From: an uncultured Bacteroidia bacterium | Lineage (GTDB): Bacteria; Bacteroidota; Bacteroidia; Bacteroidales; F082 | Length of the DNA: 64,000 bases | NCBI GenBank assembly: GCA_902800965.1 | Contig: CADCGK010000002.1 | Span: 124,001-188,000, forward strand | Direction of reading: 5' to 3' | Part shown: piece by piece, positions 34,026-42,295 of the stretch | How positions within the stretch are numbered: the stretch's first letter is position 1 | How the letters are laid out: each line of letters begins with the position of its first letter | Made by a program: the position numbers and the translations under genes | The notes under the pieces: model-generated | The model's input: the letters and a program-made list of their open reading frames with translations, nothing else | Databases searched by the model: none | What the model was told of the DNA's origin: nothing

Positions 34026-35222
34026 ATGAGCATAGAATCAATCATTGGAATTGTCAGTGGTGTCATTGCTATCGTTGGCGCCATTATTTCCATTGTCCGT
34101 TACTTGAAAAAACGCAAAGGATGTCCCACTAACGAGTTATTCAAGCAACTGGTGGATAAGAACCTTACGGATGCGGATCACAGGAAGATTCTTCACAAGA
34201 TCAACCGCTCAAAGCTGATAGGGAACAGAATCAAGGAAGATTATATCCAAGGCTTTGCTTTGGGGAAACGGGGACCGGAAACTGTGCTTTTCGACCTTTG
34301 CGACAGCAACGACATTGAGCCGACCGATGACATCTGCAAAGGGTTGATTGGCTCATTTATGCCTTCGCTGATGAAGAGATACAAAGAGAAAAGAATGACA
34401 CAAACTGTTTATTTTTCAGAACTGCTGAAGACGAAGTATCCGAACACTTGTGACAGCCTCACGCAAATACTCGATAGGCACGGGGTTAAATACGATTTTC
34501 TGAAAGGCACGAATGATATTTGGTGTCGTGACTATATGCCCGTTCAAACTCCATCGGGGAAACTTGTCCAGTTCAAGTATGATCCAAGTTACCTGAGAGG
34601 AAGAAAGGAATGGGAGGAGTCGCGTTCAGATGTGAGAAGGGTGTGTTGGGAGAACCATATCGATGCACAGTTCTCAGACATCAATATTGATGGTGGCAAT
34701 GTGCTGATCTGCGATGGCCGCGCGATACTGTCCGACAGGATATTCAGTGAAAACCCCGAGTGGGACAAGGAGAAACTTGTAGCCGAACTGTCGAAACTCC
34801 TAGAGTGTGAGATTATTATTATTCCAGCTCAAAACGGCGACATGACAGGCCACGCCGATGGCATGGTGAGATTTGTCAACAAGAACATCATCCTTGGCAA
34901 CAGGCTGGCCGATGAATACAAGTATTGGCGTGAAGGGATGCAGAAGGTGATTGAGCAATACGGCTTGAAATACATCGACGTGCCTTTCTTGACCGACATA
35001 AAAGACTCGAAACACCCGATAAGTGCCATTGGCATTTATGTGAATTACCTGGAGGTGGATAACCTGATCGTACTACCCGTGTTTGGAAGGGACGAAGACC
35101 AGCAGGTTATCGATATCCTAAAAGACGCTTTCCCTGGGAAAGACATCGAGACCATCAACTATAATGAAGTGGCCCAAGAAGGGGGATTGCTCAACTGCAC
35201 TACGTGGGTGGTTAAGAGATAA
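34026..35222 (+). CDS. Membrane-anchored agmatine/peptidyl-arginine deiminase family enzyme
   Basis: 398 residues. A single TM segment (about 4-26) is followed by KKRK, so the enzyme faces the cytoplasm. Residues about 30-120 form a small helical domain I do not recognise. Residues about 125-398 are the PAD_porph/agmatine deiminase fold: GTNDIWCRDYMPV (D164, R168, D169), DGGNV (D222), TGHADGMVRF (H276, D278) and the nucleophile Cys in GGLLNCTTWV (C391), so all catalytic positions are present. The family hydrolyses guanidino groups (agmatine, peptidyl-arginine) to citrulline-type products. Normal AguA is a soluble enzyme of about 350 residues without an anchor. A DUF985 cupin gene follows by 18 bases. 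Confidence 0.8.
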   Translation: MSIESIIGIVSGVIAIVGAIISIVRYLKKRKGCPTNELFKQLVDKNLTDADHRKILHKINRSKLIGNRIKEDYIQGFALGKRGPETVLFDLCDSNDIEPTDDICKGLIGSFMPSLMKRYKEKRMTQTVYFSELLKTKYPNTCDSLTQILDRHGVKYDFLKGTNDIWCRDYMPVQTPSGKLVQFKYDPSYLRGRKEWEESRSDVRRVCWENHIDAQFSDINIDGGNVLICDGRAILSDRIFSENPEWDKEKLVAELSKLLECEIIIIPAQNGDMTGHADGMVRFVNKNIILGNRLADEYKYWREGMQKVIEQYGLKYIDVPFLTDIKDSKHPISAIGIYVNYLEVDNLIVLPVFGRDEDQQVIDILKDAFPGKDIETINYNEVAQEGGLLNCTTWVVKR

Positions 35223-35240
35223 CAGAATTACTAGGAGAAT

Positions 35241-35696
35241 ATGAACACAACAGCCCAACACTACATTGATAAACTTGGACTTGAGCCCCATCCCGAAGGT
35301 GGCTATTATCGTCAACTCTACGGCAACGATGGATCAGGAAAGAAGGATGTATCGACCATTTATTATATGCTGACCGCCAACGACATATCAGCATTCCATC
35401 GTTTGCATGGTGTTGTCGAGATTTGGTACTATCATGCTGGCGAACCCCTCAACCTCTATGTTATCGATGCCGGGGGAAATCTGGCCGTTCACAATCTTTC
35501 GCCCGATGGAGAAATGCAGGTGGTAATACAGCCCGAAGAATGGTTTGCGGCTGATATTCCTTCCAATAACGGCTTTTGCTTGGTGGGATGTTCTGTGGCT
35601 CCGGCTTTCACTTTCGAGAACTTTGAGCTTGCAGACAAAAACGAACTTTCACGGCAATATCCTCAGTATGCCGAATTAATTGAGAGGTTGACATGA
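35241..35696 (+). CDS. DUF985 cupin protein
   Basis: 151 residues of the cupin_5/DUF985 family. Typical blocks: LGLEPHPEGGYYRQLYGN, STIYYMLTANDISAFHRL, EIWYYHAGEPLNLYVID, and AADIPSNNGFCLVGCSVAPAF near the end. The fold is a small double-stranded beta-helix that may bind a sugar or metabolite; the function is not established. It is probably co-transcribed with the deiminase gene 18 bases upstream. Confidence 0.85.
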   Translation: MNTTAQHYIDKLGLEPHPEGGYYRQLYGNDGSGKKDVSTIYYMLTANDISAFHRLHGVVEIWYYHAGEPLNLYVIDAGGNLAVHNLSPDGEMQVVIQPEEWFAADIPSNNGFCLVGCSVAPAFTFENFELADKNELSRQYPQYAELIERLT

Positions 35697-35756
35697 ACAT
35701 TATCGACACCACCAATAGACGAATACAACGAAATCTAACAACTATAATATTCAACA

Positions 35757-36527
35757 ATGAAAAGACTTGTGTCATTCGGACTACTGTTTTTGCTGTCCGC
35801 AACGTGTTTTGGTCAACAAGTTGAAAAGGTATCGGAACGTTTTCATTACCAATACTTGAAAAGGGTTAACACCATCGACCAAATCCAACAAGATAACGAG
35901 CAACGTCAGCGGAACTGGCAAGAAGAATTTGATGCTATGAAAGACAACCTCGATGAAGGTAGTCGTGTTTCTGACAATGTGCGTGTCACGGTGACCACCG
36001 ACGTCCAACACCCCGACCTCGTTATCACGGTGGCGTATGAAACAATCGTTTTGGCAGATGCTGCCGACGACTACCCATTAGGCAAGTACGCCATCCAAAG
36101 CTCCAACGCCTGTTTGCTGATGTGCAACTTTTTGAAAAGCAAATTAGAAATCGACCTTGCCGATTACTTGAAGGAAGGCACAAAAGTGGATATTAAGATC
36201 ACGGGGGCCACTGACGGCACGCCCATCCGCTCGAAGATTGCCTACAATGGTGAGTATGGCGACTTCACCGACAAACCCATCACATTGAACGGCAATACGT
36301 ACAACATGACCGTGACACAACAATCGGGTATCACGACTAACGGGCAATTGGCATTCCTACGTTCACAAGGCGTTGAGCATTTCTTGAAAACTCAAATCGT
36401 GCCACTGCAACAGACAGATAATACATTTCAAATTTTCGCAGTGGAGAACAAAGAAAAAGGCGGTGGTTATCGCCGCGTGTCGGTTGAAATGACCATACAC
36501 GGTGCGTTTATCGATGTCGAACCCTGA
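35757..36527 (+). CDS. Secreted/periplasmic protein of unknown function
   Basis: 256 residues with a signal peptide (MKRLVSFGLLFLLSATCFGQ). No family recognised. The first 60 residues after the signal are helical, the rest mixed alpha/beta (VRVTVTTDVQHPDLVITVAYET). It starts a run of three exported-protein genes spaced 14 and 21 bases apart, so they probably form an operon. Confidence 0.65.
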   Translation: MKRLVSFGLLFLLSATCFGQQVEKVSERFHYQYLKRVNTIDQIQQDNEQRQRNWQEEFDAMKDNLDEGSRVSDNVRVTVTTDVQHPDLVITVAYETIVLADAADDYPLGKYAIQSSNACLLMCNFLKSKLEIDLADYLKEGTKVDIKITGATDGTPIRSKIAYNGEYGDFTDKPITLNGNTYNMTVTQQSGITTNGQLAFLRSQGVEHFLKTQIVPLQQTDNTFQIFAVENKEKGGGYRRVSVEMTIHGAFIDVEP

Positions 36528-36541
36528 AATACCGTGAAACC

Positions 36542-37516
36542 ATGAAGACAAGAACAATATTAGCGACAATCCTCATAATAATGGGGGCGCAAACCCTCTT
36601 AGCGCAAGAGCATGTGACAAACATACGCGTCACGCAAGAAGACAAGATGGTAGTCATCAAATACGACCTTGCCGTGCGTTCAGACGTGAAGTTGCTTATT
36701 TCGGTCGATGACGGCGAGCATTTCACCGACACAATGAACGTGACTGGAATGGTCAACAAGATTGTACCTGCTGGAAAGAACAAAATCATCCGCTGGCAAG
36801 CATTCAAGAATTTGGGATACAGTGACTATCCCGAAATCCGATTCAAGTTTGTGACGGAAGAAGAACATCAAGTAGCGAGACCAAAACAAATTCCCGAAAG
36901 AACGTTTATCTCGTTGTTTAATTTTGGTAGTCCAAACTTGCATATCCGCGATGGTGTATGGAGCAACGGCTTGTTCGGGATAGAACCTTTTTCGAGGTCT
37001 GAACCAATAGTGGTTGGCATTGCAGTGGGACATGTAGAGAAATATGGTTGGTTTGCATCCGTAATGACGAACTGTAATTTTAAAGGATTCTCTCCCGATG
37101 CGATTAGTGATGAGAATTGGCAAGTGAGAATTAAAGATGAAATGGGTAATTACTATGATGTGTTGCCTTTCTATTGCGGTGTGGGGGCATATTCAGAATT
37201 GTCTGTTATCGGCGGCGGCATGATGCGTCTGATCAACATAATATATTTGAAAGCGGGTTTAGGTTACGGACATCGTTCCGTTTCATTAAAAACTTATGAT
37301 GGACGGTGGATTCGCAACAGAGCATATACTGCAAATAATGTGGATGTTGATTTGGGAATAATGTTTAATTTCTGTCATTTTGTTCTTTCGATTGATGGAG
37401 TAATAAGTATGGATGGACTATCTTCGTGGTCCAATGAAAAACATGGCACAACTGCAACGTTATTCAAAATGACCCCGACGGTTGAACCGAGAATCGGGTT
37501 GGGATATAGTTTTTAA
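36542..37516 (+). CDS. Exported protein, possible outer-membrane barrel
   Basis: 324 residues with a signal peptide (LATILIIMGAQTLLAQ). Residues about 24-100 resemble the small beta-sandwich found at the N-terminus of many Bacteroidota surface proteins (VTNIRVTQEDKMVVIKYDLA; AGKNKIIRWQAFKNLG). The C-terminal part has amphipathic strands and ends RIGLGYSF, with the terminal aromatic residue typical of outer-membrane barrels. No specific function. Confidence 0.65.
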   Translation: MKTRTILATILIIMGAQTLLAQEHVTNIRVTQEDKMVVIKYDLAVRSDVKLLISVDDGEHFTDTMNVTGMVNKIVPAGKNKIIRWQAFKNLGYSDYPEIRFKFVTEEEHQVARPKQIPERTFISLFNFGSPNLHIRDGVWSNGLFGIEPFSRSEPIVVGIAVGHVEKYGWFASVMTNCNFKGFSPDAISDENWQVRIKDEMGNYYDVLPFYCGVGAYSELSVIGGGMMRLINIIYLKAGLGYGHRSVSLKTYDGRWIRNRAYTANNVDVDLGIMFNFCHFVLSIDGVISMDGLSSWSNEKHGTTATLFKMTPTVEPRIGLGYSF

Positions 37517-37537
37517 ATCATTTAATACAAGCGGAAT

Positions 37538-38377
37538 ATGAGAAAAATTGGATTAATGATAATAATTGTGATGATGACGTTATCCTCATGTATTAAGACT
37601 AAGATGATATACCTCCCATCATGCAATTTTAGTGTTCAAAACGAGCACATAACTGGTGTGGACACATCGGCAGTCGTTCGATGTGATTTTACAATAAAGA
37701 ATGTAAACTCTCTTCTAAACTATACAAACGTTGTCAGTGAAGAGGGTGTATTCTTCGTTTATGGAGAATCCGATAATAACATGCAAAATGTTTTAATGGA
37801 AGTTGTAAATACGACAGAATATCATGATGGTTTTGATGCTGTGACCAGTTTAACACTGCGAGTCGCATTGAGTGGATTAAGACCGAACACCACGTATAAC
37901 TATTATTACGTTTGCCGAAACGGATTCGATTCCATTTGGACTGAAACAAAAAGTTTCAAAATAGAACCTGCGTTAACGTTGCCCACTGTGATTACAGGTG
38001 ATATCACAGGGATAACGACAAACTCTGCCCACGTACAATGGTTTGTAACTGATGATGGAGGGAATGAAGTGGTTGCAAGTGGATATTGCTGGAGTGTCAA
38101 TGAGAATCCGTCATTAGATGGAGGTGGTTTTGATGGAATGCATGTGATGTATGGAGTCGTCGTTGGCGAATACTATTCTATATTAGGAGGACTCAACCCC
38201 AACACCACATATCATGTCCGTGCATACGCCACAAATGCGGTTGGAACGGCATACGGTGAAGATAAGACGTTCACAACCCTATCGGCAGATGGAAGCAATG
38301 CCCCCATTGGAGCAATAGACGATTTGTTCACCATTAATGCCAATGGCATGGATGGTCGGGCGATTCAAGATAATTGA
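37538..38377 (+). CDS. Fibronectin-III-like surface lipoprotein, probably truncated
   Basis: 279 residues with a lipoprotein signal (MIIIVMMTLSSC). Two fibronectin-III-like modules are visible (LRVALSGLRPNTTYNYYYVC; LGGLNPNTTYHVRAYATNAVG). After ADGSNAPIGAIDDLFTIN the sequence stops within 15 residues. In similar Bacteroidota proteins, a stretch of this kind opens a large C-terminal domain that is missing here. The 200 bases that follow hold no long frame, so the 3' part of the gene has probably been lost. Confidence 0.6.
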   Translation: MRKIGLMIIIVMMTLSSCIKTKMIYLPSCNFSVQNEHITGVDTSAVVRCDFTIKNVNSLLNYTNVVSEEGVFFVYGESDNNMQNVLMEVVNTTEYHDGFDAVTSLTLRVALSGLRPNTTYNYYYVCRNGFDSIWTETKSFKIEPALTLPTVITGDITGITTNSAHVQWFVTDDGGNEVVASGYCWSVNENPSLDGGGFDGMHVMYGVVVGEYYSILGGLNPNTTYHVRAYATNAVGTAYGEDKTFTTLSADGSNAPIGAIDDLFTINANGMDGRAIQDN

Positions 38378-38577
38378 TGAAGGCAGTTGCGGTTGCTCTA
38401 TCGGCAAACACGGCGAACATCTCTAATACAATTCGACTTTTCATAGTGATAAGGTTTATAAGTTGAATTCCTTTGGGGGAATGGTAAGAAGGTACTAGTG
38501 TTGGCAGGAAAGAGCGCTCCGAAGGTTATCAGGGAAGATCGGATATGTGAGATGGTACTAGATAAATAATAATCGCA
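38378..38577. other. Gap with possible coding remnant
   Basis: Two hundred bases without a start-to-stop gene. A plus frame ending at a TAA near 38568 reads as plausible protein (GNGKKVLVLAGKSAPKVIRE and on) but has no start. It may be a remnant from the rearrangement that shortened the lipoprotein gene before it. Confidence 0.3.
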
Positions 38578-39051
38578 ATGACAGTAATCAGGCCAATAAG
38601 AACAGATGAAATACCGATGTTGGATGACTTCTTATATGAGGCCATCTATATTCCAAAAGGCATGGTTGCGCCGCCAAGGTCCATCATAGAAAACGAGGAC
38701 TTGCAGGTGTATGTGCGTGATTTTGGAAAGCAGCCGGATGATTGTTGCCTAGTTTGCGAATGTGATGGGAAAATCGTCGGGGCTATATGGGTACGCATGA
38801 TGGATGATTACGGCCACATCGATGACACCACTCCGTCCCTTGCCATGTCGCTTTACAAGGAGTATCGGAGGCGCGGTTTCGGTACAAAGATGATGGAAGA
38901 TATGCTGGAATTATTGCGAAAGAAAGGCTATGCAAGGGTTTCTCTTTCGGTACAGAAAGCGAATTATGCCCTGCGGATGTACAAGAAGGCCGGGTTTGAG
39001 ATTGTGGCTGACCATGGAGAGGAGGTTCTGATGGTCTGCTCCTTAAAATAA
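38578..39051 (+). CDS. GNAT family N-acetyltransferase
   Basis: 157 residues, one GNAT domain. The acetyl-CoA-binding motif A is visible as SLYKEYRRRGFGTKMMEDML (R/Q-x-x-G-x-G/A type), followed by motif B (SLSVQKANYALRMYKKAGFE). The substrate cannot be read from the sequence. No resistance-gene signature is seen. A small membrane-protein gene follows by 12 bases. Confidence 0.85.
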   Translation: MTVIRPIRTDEIPMLDDFLYEAIYIPKGMVAPPRSIIENEDLQVYVRDFGKQPDDCCLVCECDGKIVGAIWVRMMDDYGHIDDTTPSLAMSLYKEYRRRGFGTKMMEDMLELLRKKGYARVSLSVQKANYALRMYKKAGFEIVADHGEEVLMVCSLK

Positions 39052-39063
39052 CACTTTAGCATT

Positions 39064-39342
39064 ATGGGATTAACACTATTGATATTTGGATTATTGACCG
39101 GTTCGTTTCTGGCAGCATTGGTGGGATTGCTTGGAGCCAGGAGGAGGATCGGTTTCGGATGGGCTTTCTTTTTGTCGGTTCTGCTCACACCGCTCATTGG
39201 GTTGATCATCTGCCTATTATCGGACAAGCTTCCTGACGGCGAACGGAAATGGGGTTGTCTGGGAAGCATACTGGCCATCCTCACCATTGCATTGTTGGCG
39301 TTCTTGCTGTTGATGGTGATTGGCGTGGCGGCAACTGCTTAA
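39064..39342 (+). CDS. Small membrane protein of unknown function
   Basis: 92 residues with three hydrophobic segments (about 1-22, 30-50, 64-90). The middle loop is SDKLPDGERKWGC. No family name is known to me. It is likely co-transcribed with the GNAT gene. Confidence 0.6.
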   Translation: MGLTLLIFGLLTGSFLAALVGLLGARRRIGFGWAFFLSVLLTPLIGLIICLLSDKLPDGERKWGCLGSILAILTIALLAFLLLMVIGVAATA

Positions 39343-39593
39343 TCATTTTCACTTTTCCTTCCTCTTTTCCTCTGTTTTTTCCTTATTCACAAGCCGCTTC
39401 ACAGGGACTCAAAGATACTTTTCGTCTTCTTTCTGGATGTGAGTCTTCCTCGTTTTTCACTTGAGTGGTCTCAAAGCCCTGATGGGATTAGAGATTCGTT
39501 AAGTCGGAGCAAACTTGGCCATGGTGGCATGCCGTAGGATTATTACGCTGGTATACTTTTCAATTATTATTTCCATGTAACAAGAGCTTTTTA

Positions 39594-39601
39594 TACTTTT
39601 G
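39594..39601 (+). promoter_or_regulatory. -7 promoter box for the solo PD-(D/E)XK-like gene
   Basis: TACTTTTG, exact TAnnTTTG, 23 bases before the ATG at 39625. The 280 bases before it show nothing else of note. Confidence 0.55.
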
Positions 39602-39624
39602 CATTTGATTAATACTTAACCACT

Positions 39625-40533
39625 ATGGAAAAATACAGCAAACGACAATTAGAAGAATCGTTTCTTAACCAATTTAAACCTTCAGGGAAATTTCATGTCG
39701 TTACAGAATCTGTCAAAGAAGACCCATACCTTGATTTTGAAATGAGAGGAAATAGCGTTGATATCTATTATAGAGGTGGACGTATTTTATCAATTATAAA
39801 TAACGGGGAAATAAATGGTCTAGATCCAAATTATAACAAAGGCTTGTCCCTACCACAGCCAGACATAAATAATATTTCAGAGTTTTTTTTCAAGGCAAAA
39901 GGCATTGTGGATAAATACGAGGACAATGTAAAAAAACATCTTGGAGAAAAAGAAATACAACAAAGGGTCGTGTATGAAAATAATCGGTCAGTAAATGCAC
40001 CTGATACGGATTACTTCATTGCAGATATTGAATGGCAAAACGATGATTTAGGAGGCAGGTCCGATATTGTAGCTTTTAGATGGTTTCGGCCAGGAAGACA
40101 CAGAAAACAGGTGGTGCAATTAACTCTAATCGAGGTTAAACAAGGAGATAGCGCAATTACTGGCAAATGTGGACTAGTCAAACATATTTCAGATTTTAAA
40201 AAAATACTAGCAAACCCTGTATTAACTAAAGAGCTGGGGAATGACATGTTGAAAGTTCTTGTTCAAAAACAAGAACTCGGTTTAATAAAGGGCATAGATC
40301 AATACTTTAAAAATGGGAAAATGCCCAAAATATTTGAGACTATCGATTTCGTGTTTCTTTTGGCAAATTATCATCATTACAGCAAAAAGTTGTATCAAAC
40401 AATTCAAAAATTGCCAGAAGATAGCAGGTTTTTTGTTTCATCATTCGTGGGATACGGCCTTTATCACCAGTTTGTTAAAACCAAAGATGAACTGATGAAT
40501 CTATTTCCTTCTATTTTCTCTGGAAAAACTTAA
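39625..40533 (+). CDS. Putative PD-(D/E)XK nuclease-fold protein
   Basis: 302 residues, AT-rich. The centre carries the spacing of a PD-(D/E)XK nuclease core: DIEWQNDDLGGRSDIVAFRW with the motif-II Asp, then a strand LTLIEVKQGD giving E-x-K, followed by a helix (GLVKHISDFKKIL). The N-terminal 110 residues are unfamiliar. It stands alone with its own promoter, without methylase or helicase partners. It could be a solitary restriction or defence nuclease, or an inactive relative. I know no named family. Confidence 0.5.
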   Translation: MEKYSKRQLEESFLNQFKPSGKFHVVTESVKEDPYLDFEMRGNSVDIYYRGGRILSIINNGEINGLDPNYNKGLSLPQPDINNISEFFFKAKGIVDKYEDNVKKHLGEKEIQQRVVYENNRSVNAPDTDYFIADIEWQNDDLGGRSDIVAFRWFRPGRHRKQVVQLTLIEVKQGDSAITGKCGLVKHISDFKKILANPVLTKELGNDMLKVLVQKQELGLIKGIDQYFKNGKMPKIFETIDFVFLLANYHHYSKKLYQTIQKLPEDSRFFVSSFVGYGLYHQFVKTKDELMNLFPSIFSGKT

Positions 40534-40549
40534 CTTTCTCAAATAGTTC

Positions 40550-40558
40550 GGGGGGGGG
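40550..40558. repeat. Homopolymeric G9 tract
   Basis: Nine consecutive G between two convergent stop codons (40533 and 40576). It lies outside both reading frames, so slippage here would not switch either gene. With GCCCG a few bases on, it may fold into a small hairpin that ends transcription. Confidence 0.5.
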
Positions 40559-40575
40559 TATAGCCCGTTCTTACC

Positions 40576-41184
40576 TCACCGCCCAAAAGCCTCCTCGTAA
40601 CTAACTTCCTTGTAATACAGGATGGAATACCTGCTGCCTTTTTCTCTGACGGGTTGAAATTGAGTGGAAGGCACAGCTATTCTTTCACATCTCCCAAAGA
40701 GTTGTTGAAGGATATAAAAACTATCACTTTGAACAAATTTGTGTTTGGCATCGCACAAAAATTGATAATACTTACCCATTTGATCTTTATAATACCGTGT
40801 TTTTAGGATTGGCAAAGACACTATGCCACCGATGCAGCGCTCTATTATGTCCTCTGGCCGAGCGATATTGTCAGATAGGGCATCGCTAACCGCATGCTTC
40901 ATCATTTCCGCAGTTAAAGCCTTTTCATTTCCAACATAATGCCGCTCAAGCCCAGCCACAACAAGGCCAACGCGTTTGATGTAGTAGTTGATGTTGTCGG
41001 ACGATTGTCCTTTGTGGTTGTTTGTTTGGCCCTTCGCCTGCCTTTTCACTTCATCCCAATCAACCTCTTTTATGGAGAAGCCCATGGTGGTCTGGTAACG
41101 TTGGCCGCCAAAACTCCATGAAACTCTGATGGGACATTCACCAAAAGCATTGGTTCGTTTCTCAAGGGTAAATCTCACTGACAT
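40576..41184 (-). CDS. Orphan integrase arm-domain protein without catalytic domain
   Basis: 202 residues from the ATG at 41184, chosen because a -7 box lies 19 bases upstream. Residues 1-90 match the arm DNA-binding domain of Bacteroidota tyrosine integrases (SVRFTLEKRTNAFGECPIRV; YQTTMGFSIKEVDWDEVKRQ). The middle is helical, but the catalytic Arg, HxxR and Tyr motifs are all absent. The C-terminal 50 residues (SILYYKEVSYEEAFGR at the end) do not look like an integrase. It could be a truncated integrase or a DNA-binding accessory or regulatory protein derived from one. Confidence 0.6.
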   Translation of the reverse strand: MSVRFTLEKRTNAFGECPIRVSWSFGGQRYQTTMGFSIKEVDWDEVKRQAKGQTNNHKGQSSDNINYYIKRVGLVVAGLERHYVGNEKALTAEMMKHAVSDALSDNIARPEDIIERCIGGIVSLPILKTRYYKDQMGKYYQFLCDAKHKFVQSDSFYILQQLFGRCERIAVPSTQFQPVREKGSRYSILYYKEVSYEEAFGR

Positions 41185-41203
41185 GTTAACGGTATTTAGG
41201 CGA

Positions 41204-41211
41204 CAAAGATA
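41204..41211 (-). promoter_or_regulatory. -7 promoter box for the arm-domain gene
   Basis: TATCTTTG on the minus strand, exact TAnnTTTG, directly downstream (in transcription sense) of the tandem 12-bp repeat at 41223-41246. Confidence 0.6.
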
Positions 41212-41222
41212 ACAAATATTTC

Positions 41223-41246
41223 CTTTACGCACATCTTTACGCACAT
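41223..41246. repeat. Tandem 12-bp repeat CTTTACGCACAT x2
   Basis: Two perfect head-to-tail copies of CTTTACGCACAT lie just upstream of the promoter of the arm-domain gene. They could be its operator or arm-type binding sites. Confidence 0.6.
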
Positions 41247-41369
41247 CAATTTTTGTTTTTTATTTTCCTGTTTTTTAGCGATTTACAATCAAATTGATTT
41301 CATCGCAAGGAGGCTATTCGTATTAGTACCTTGTATCAAAAAACTTTTGTTCTTTAAAATAATGAAAAA

Positions 41370-41723
41370 ATGAGATTGGGAATCGTTGGCTCCAGGGAGT
41401 TTTTGGATTACTCTCTGCTGGCCGAAACAGTAGACAACTTTGTCGAAAAAACCAAAATTAAAGTCGAAAAGATCGTTTCTGGTGGCGCCAAAGGCGCGGA
41501 TTCGCTGGCCGCCCGATATGCCTCGGAACACGGCTATCCACTCGAAGAGTTCAAACCAGACTACGGTCGTTATGGTCGCGGAGCCCCTCTTCAACGGAAC
41601 ACCACCATCGTGGAGAATTCAGACATCATCCTTGCCTTTGTGACAGCCTCCAGCAAGGGCACTTGGGACACTATCCGAAAGGCGCAGGCAATGAAAAAAA
41701 TCGTCAGAATCTACAATGTCTAA
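41370..41723 (+). CDS. DUF2493/YspA-like SLOG nucleotide-binding protein
   Basis: 117 residues of the YspA/cpYpsA-related SLOG family, a Rossmann-like fold that binds nucleotide ligands. The signature is complete: LGIVGSREF at the start, VSGGAKGADSLAARYA (GG-x-x-GAD loop), APLQRNTTIVENSDIILAF, and SSKGTWDTIRKA near the end. SLOG proteins act as sensors or processors of nucleotide signals and occur in anti-phage and plasmid/phage gene clusters. It is the first gene of a packed plus-strand run; the next gene starts inside its last codons (8-base overlap). Confidence 0.85.
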   Translation: MRLGIVGSREFLDYSLLAETVDNFVEKTKIKVEKIVSGGAKGADSLAARYASEHGYPLEEFKPDYGRYGRGAPLQRNTTIVENSDIILAFVTASSKGTWDTIRKAQAMKKIVRIYNV

Positions 41724-42258
41724 TAATAACGAATGGCGGGGAAAGCAACTCCCCACCGAACAACTATTTGAAAAATACGCCAAAGAAGGCGAAAATATGG
41801 AAGCCTTAAAAGCTCTCAAGATGCTGACCAAGGCTTACATCAAAGACTTTAAAATCGAATTGGAATGGGAACTTTCCAAAGAGATTCGCACCTCCGTTTA
41901 TAGTGCCGCCGAGGTATGGCTTTATGATCGACTTCCAAAGCAAGATAACAATCCTTTTACCGAAGAAGAGATCAATGGTACCTTGGCGGAACTGATGCCG
42001 AGAATCTACAAAAGATACGGGTTTCAATTCTATGGCAGCATGACAATATGCGGAGGCTTATCTCCCCAACAAATCAAGGAGCGCTGCCTGTTTACGATCA
42101 AAGAAAAGCTCTACGGAAGCGAGACTTTAAGCGCCTTTTGTTGGGCTGTGAACCAAATCCCGGACCTTTACTGGAAATGGAATCAGGAGGAAATCCACCA
42201 CGTAGCTTTTCTGCGCCCTTACATTCACGGGAATTATAGCCCAAGAATCGTATTTTAA
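41716..42258 (+). CDS. Unknown protein in the SLOG operon
   Basis: 180 residues, no recognised family. It is helical and acidic, with a distinct Cys/Gly block (GSMTICGGLSPQQIKERC) and an aromatic stretch (NQIPDLYWKWNQEEIHH). No signal or TM segment is seen. It overlaps the SLOG gene by 8 bases, so it is translationally coupled and likely a functional partner. Confidence 0.6.
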   Translation: MSNNNEWRGKQLPTEQLFEKYAKEGENMEALKALKMLTKAYIKDFKIELEWELSKEIRTSVYSAAEVWLYDRLPKQDNNPFTEEEINGTLAELMPRIYKRYGFQFYGSMTICGGLSPQQIKERCLFTIKEKLYGSETLSAFCWAVNQIPDLYWKWNQEEIHHVAFLRPYIHGNYSPRIVF

Positions 42259-42295
42259 GCCAACGCAAATGTCAATTATTAAAACTTAAAAACCC

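Noticed and set aside
40550..40558. G9 tract as a phase-variation switch
   Set aside because: It lies after both stop codons of the convergent genes and not in a promoter, so slippage would not change either protein.
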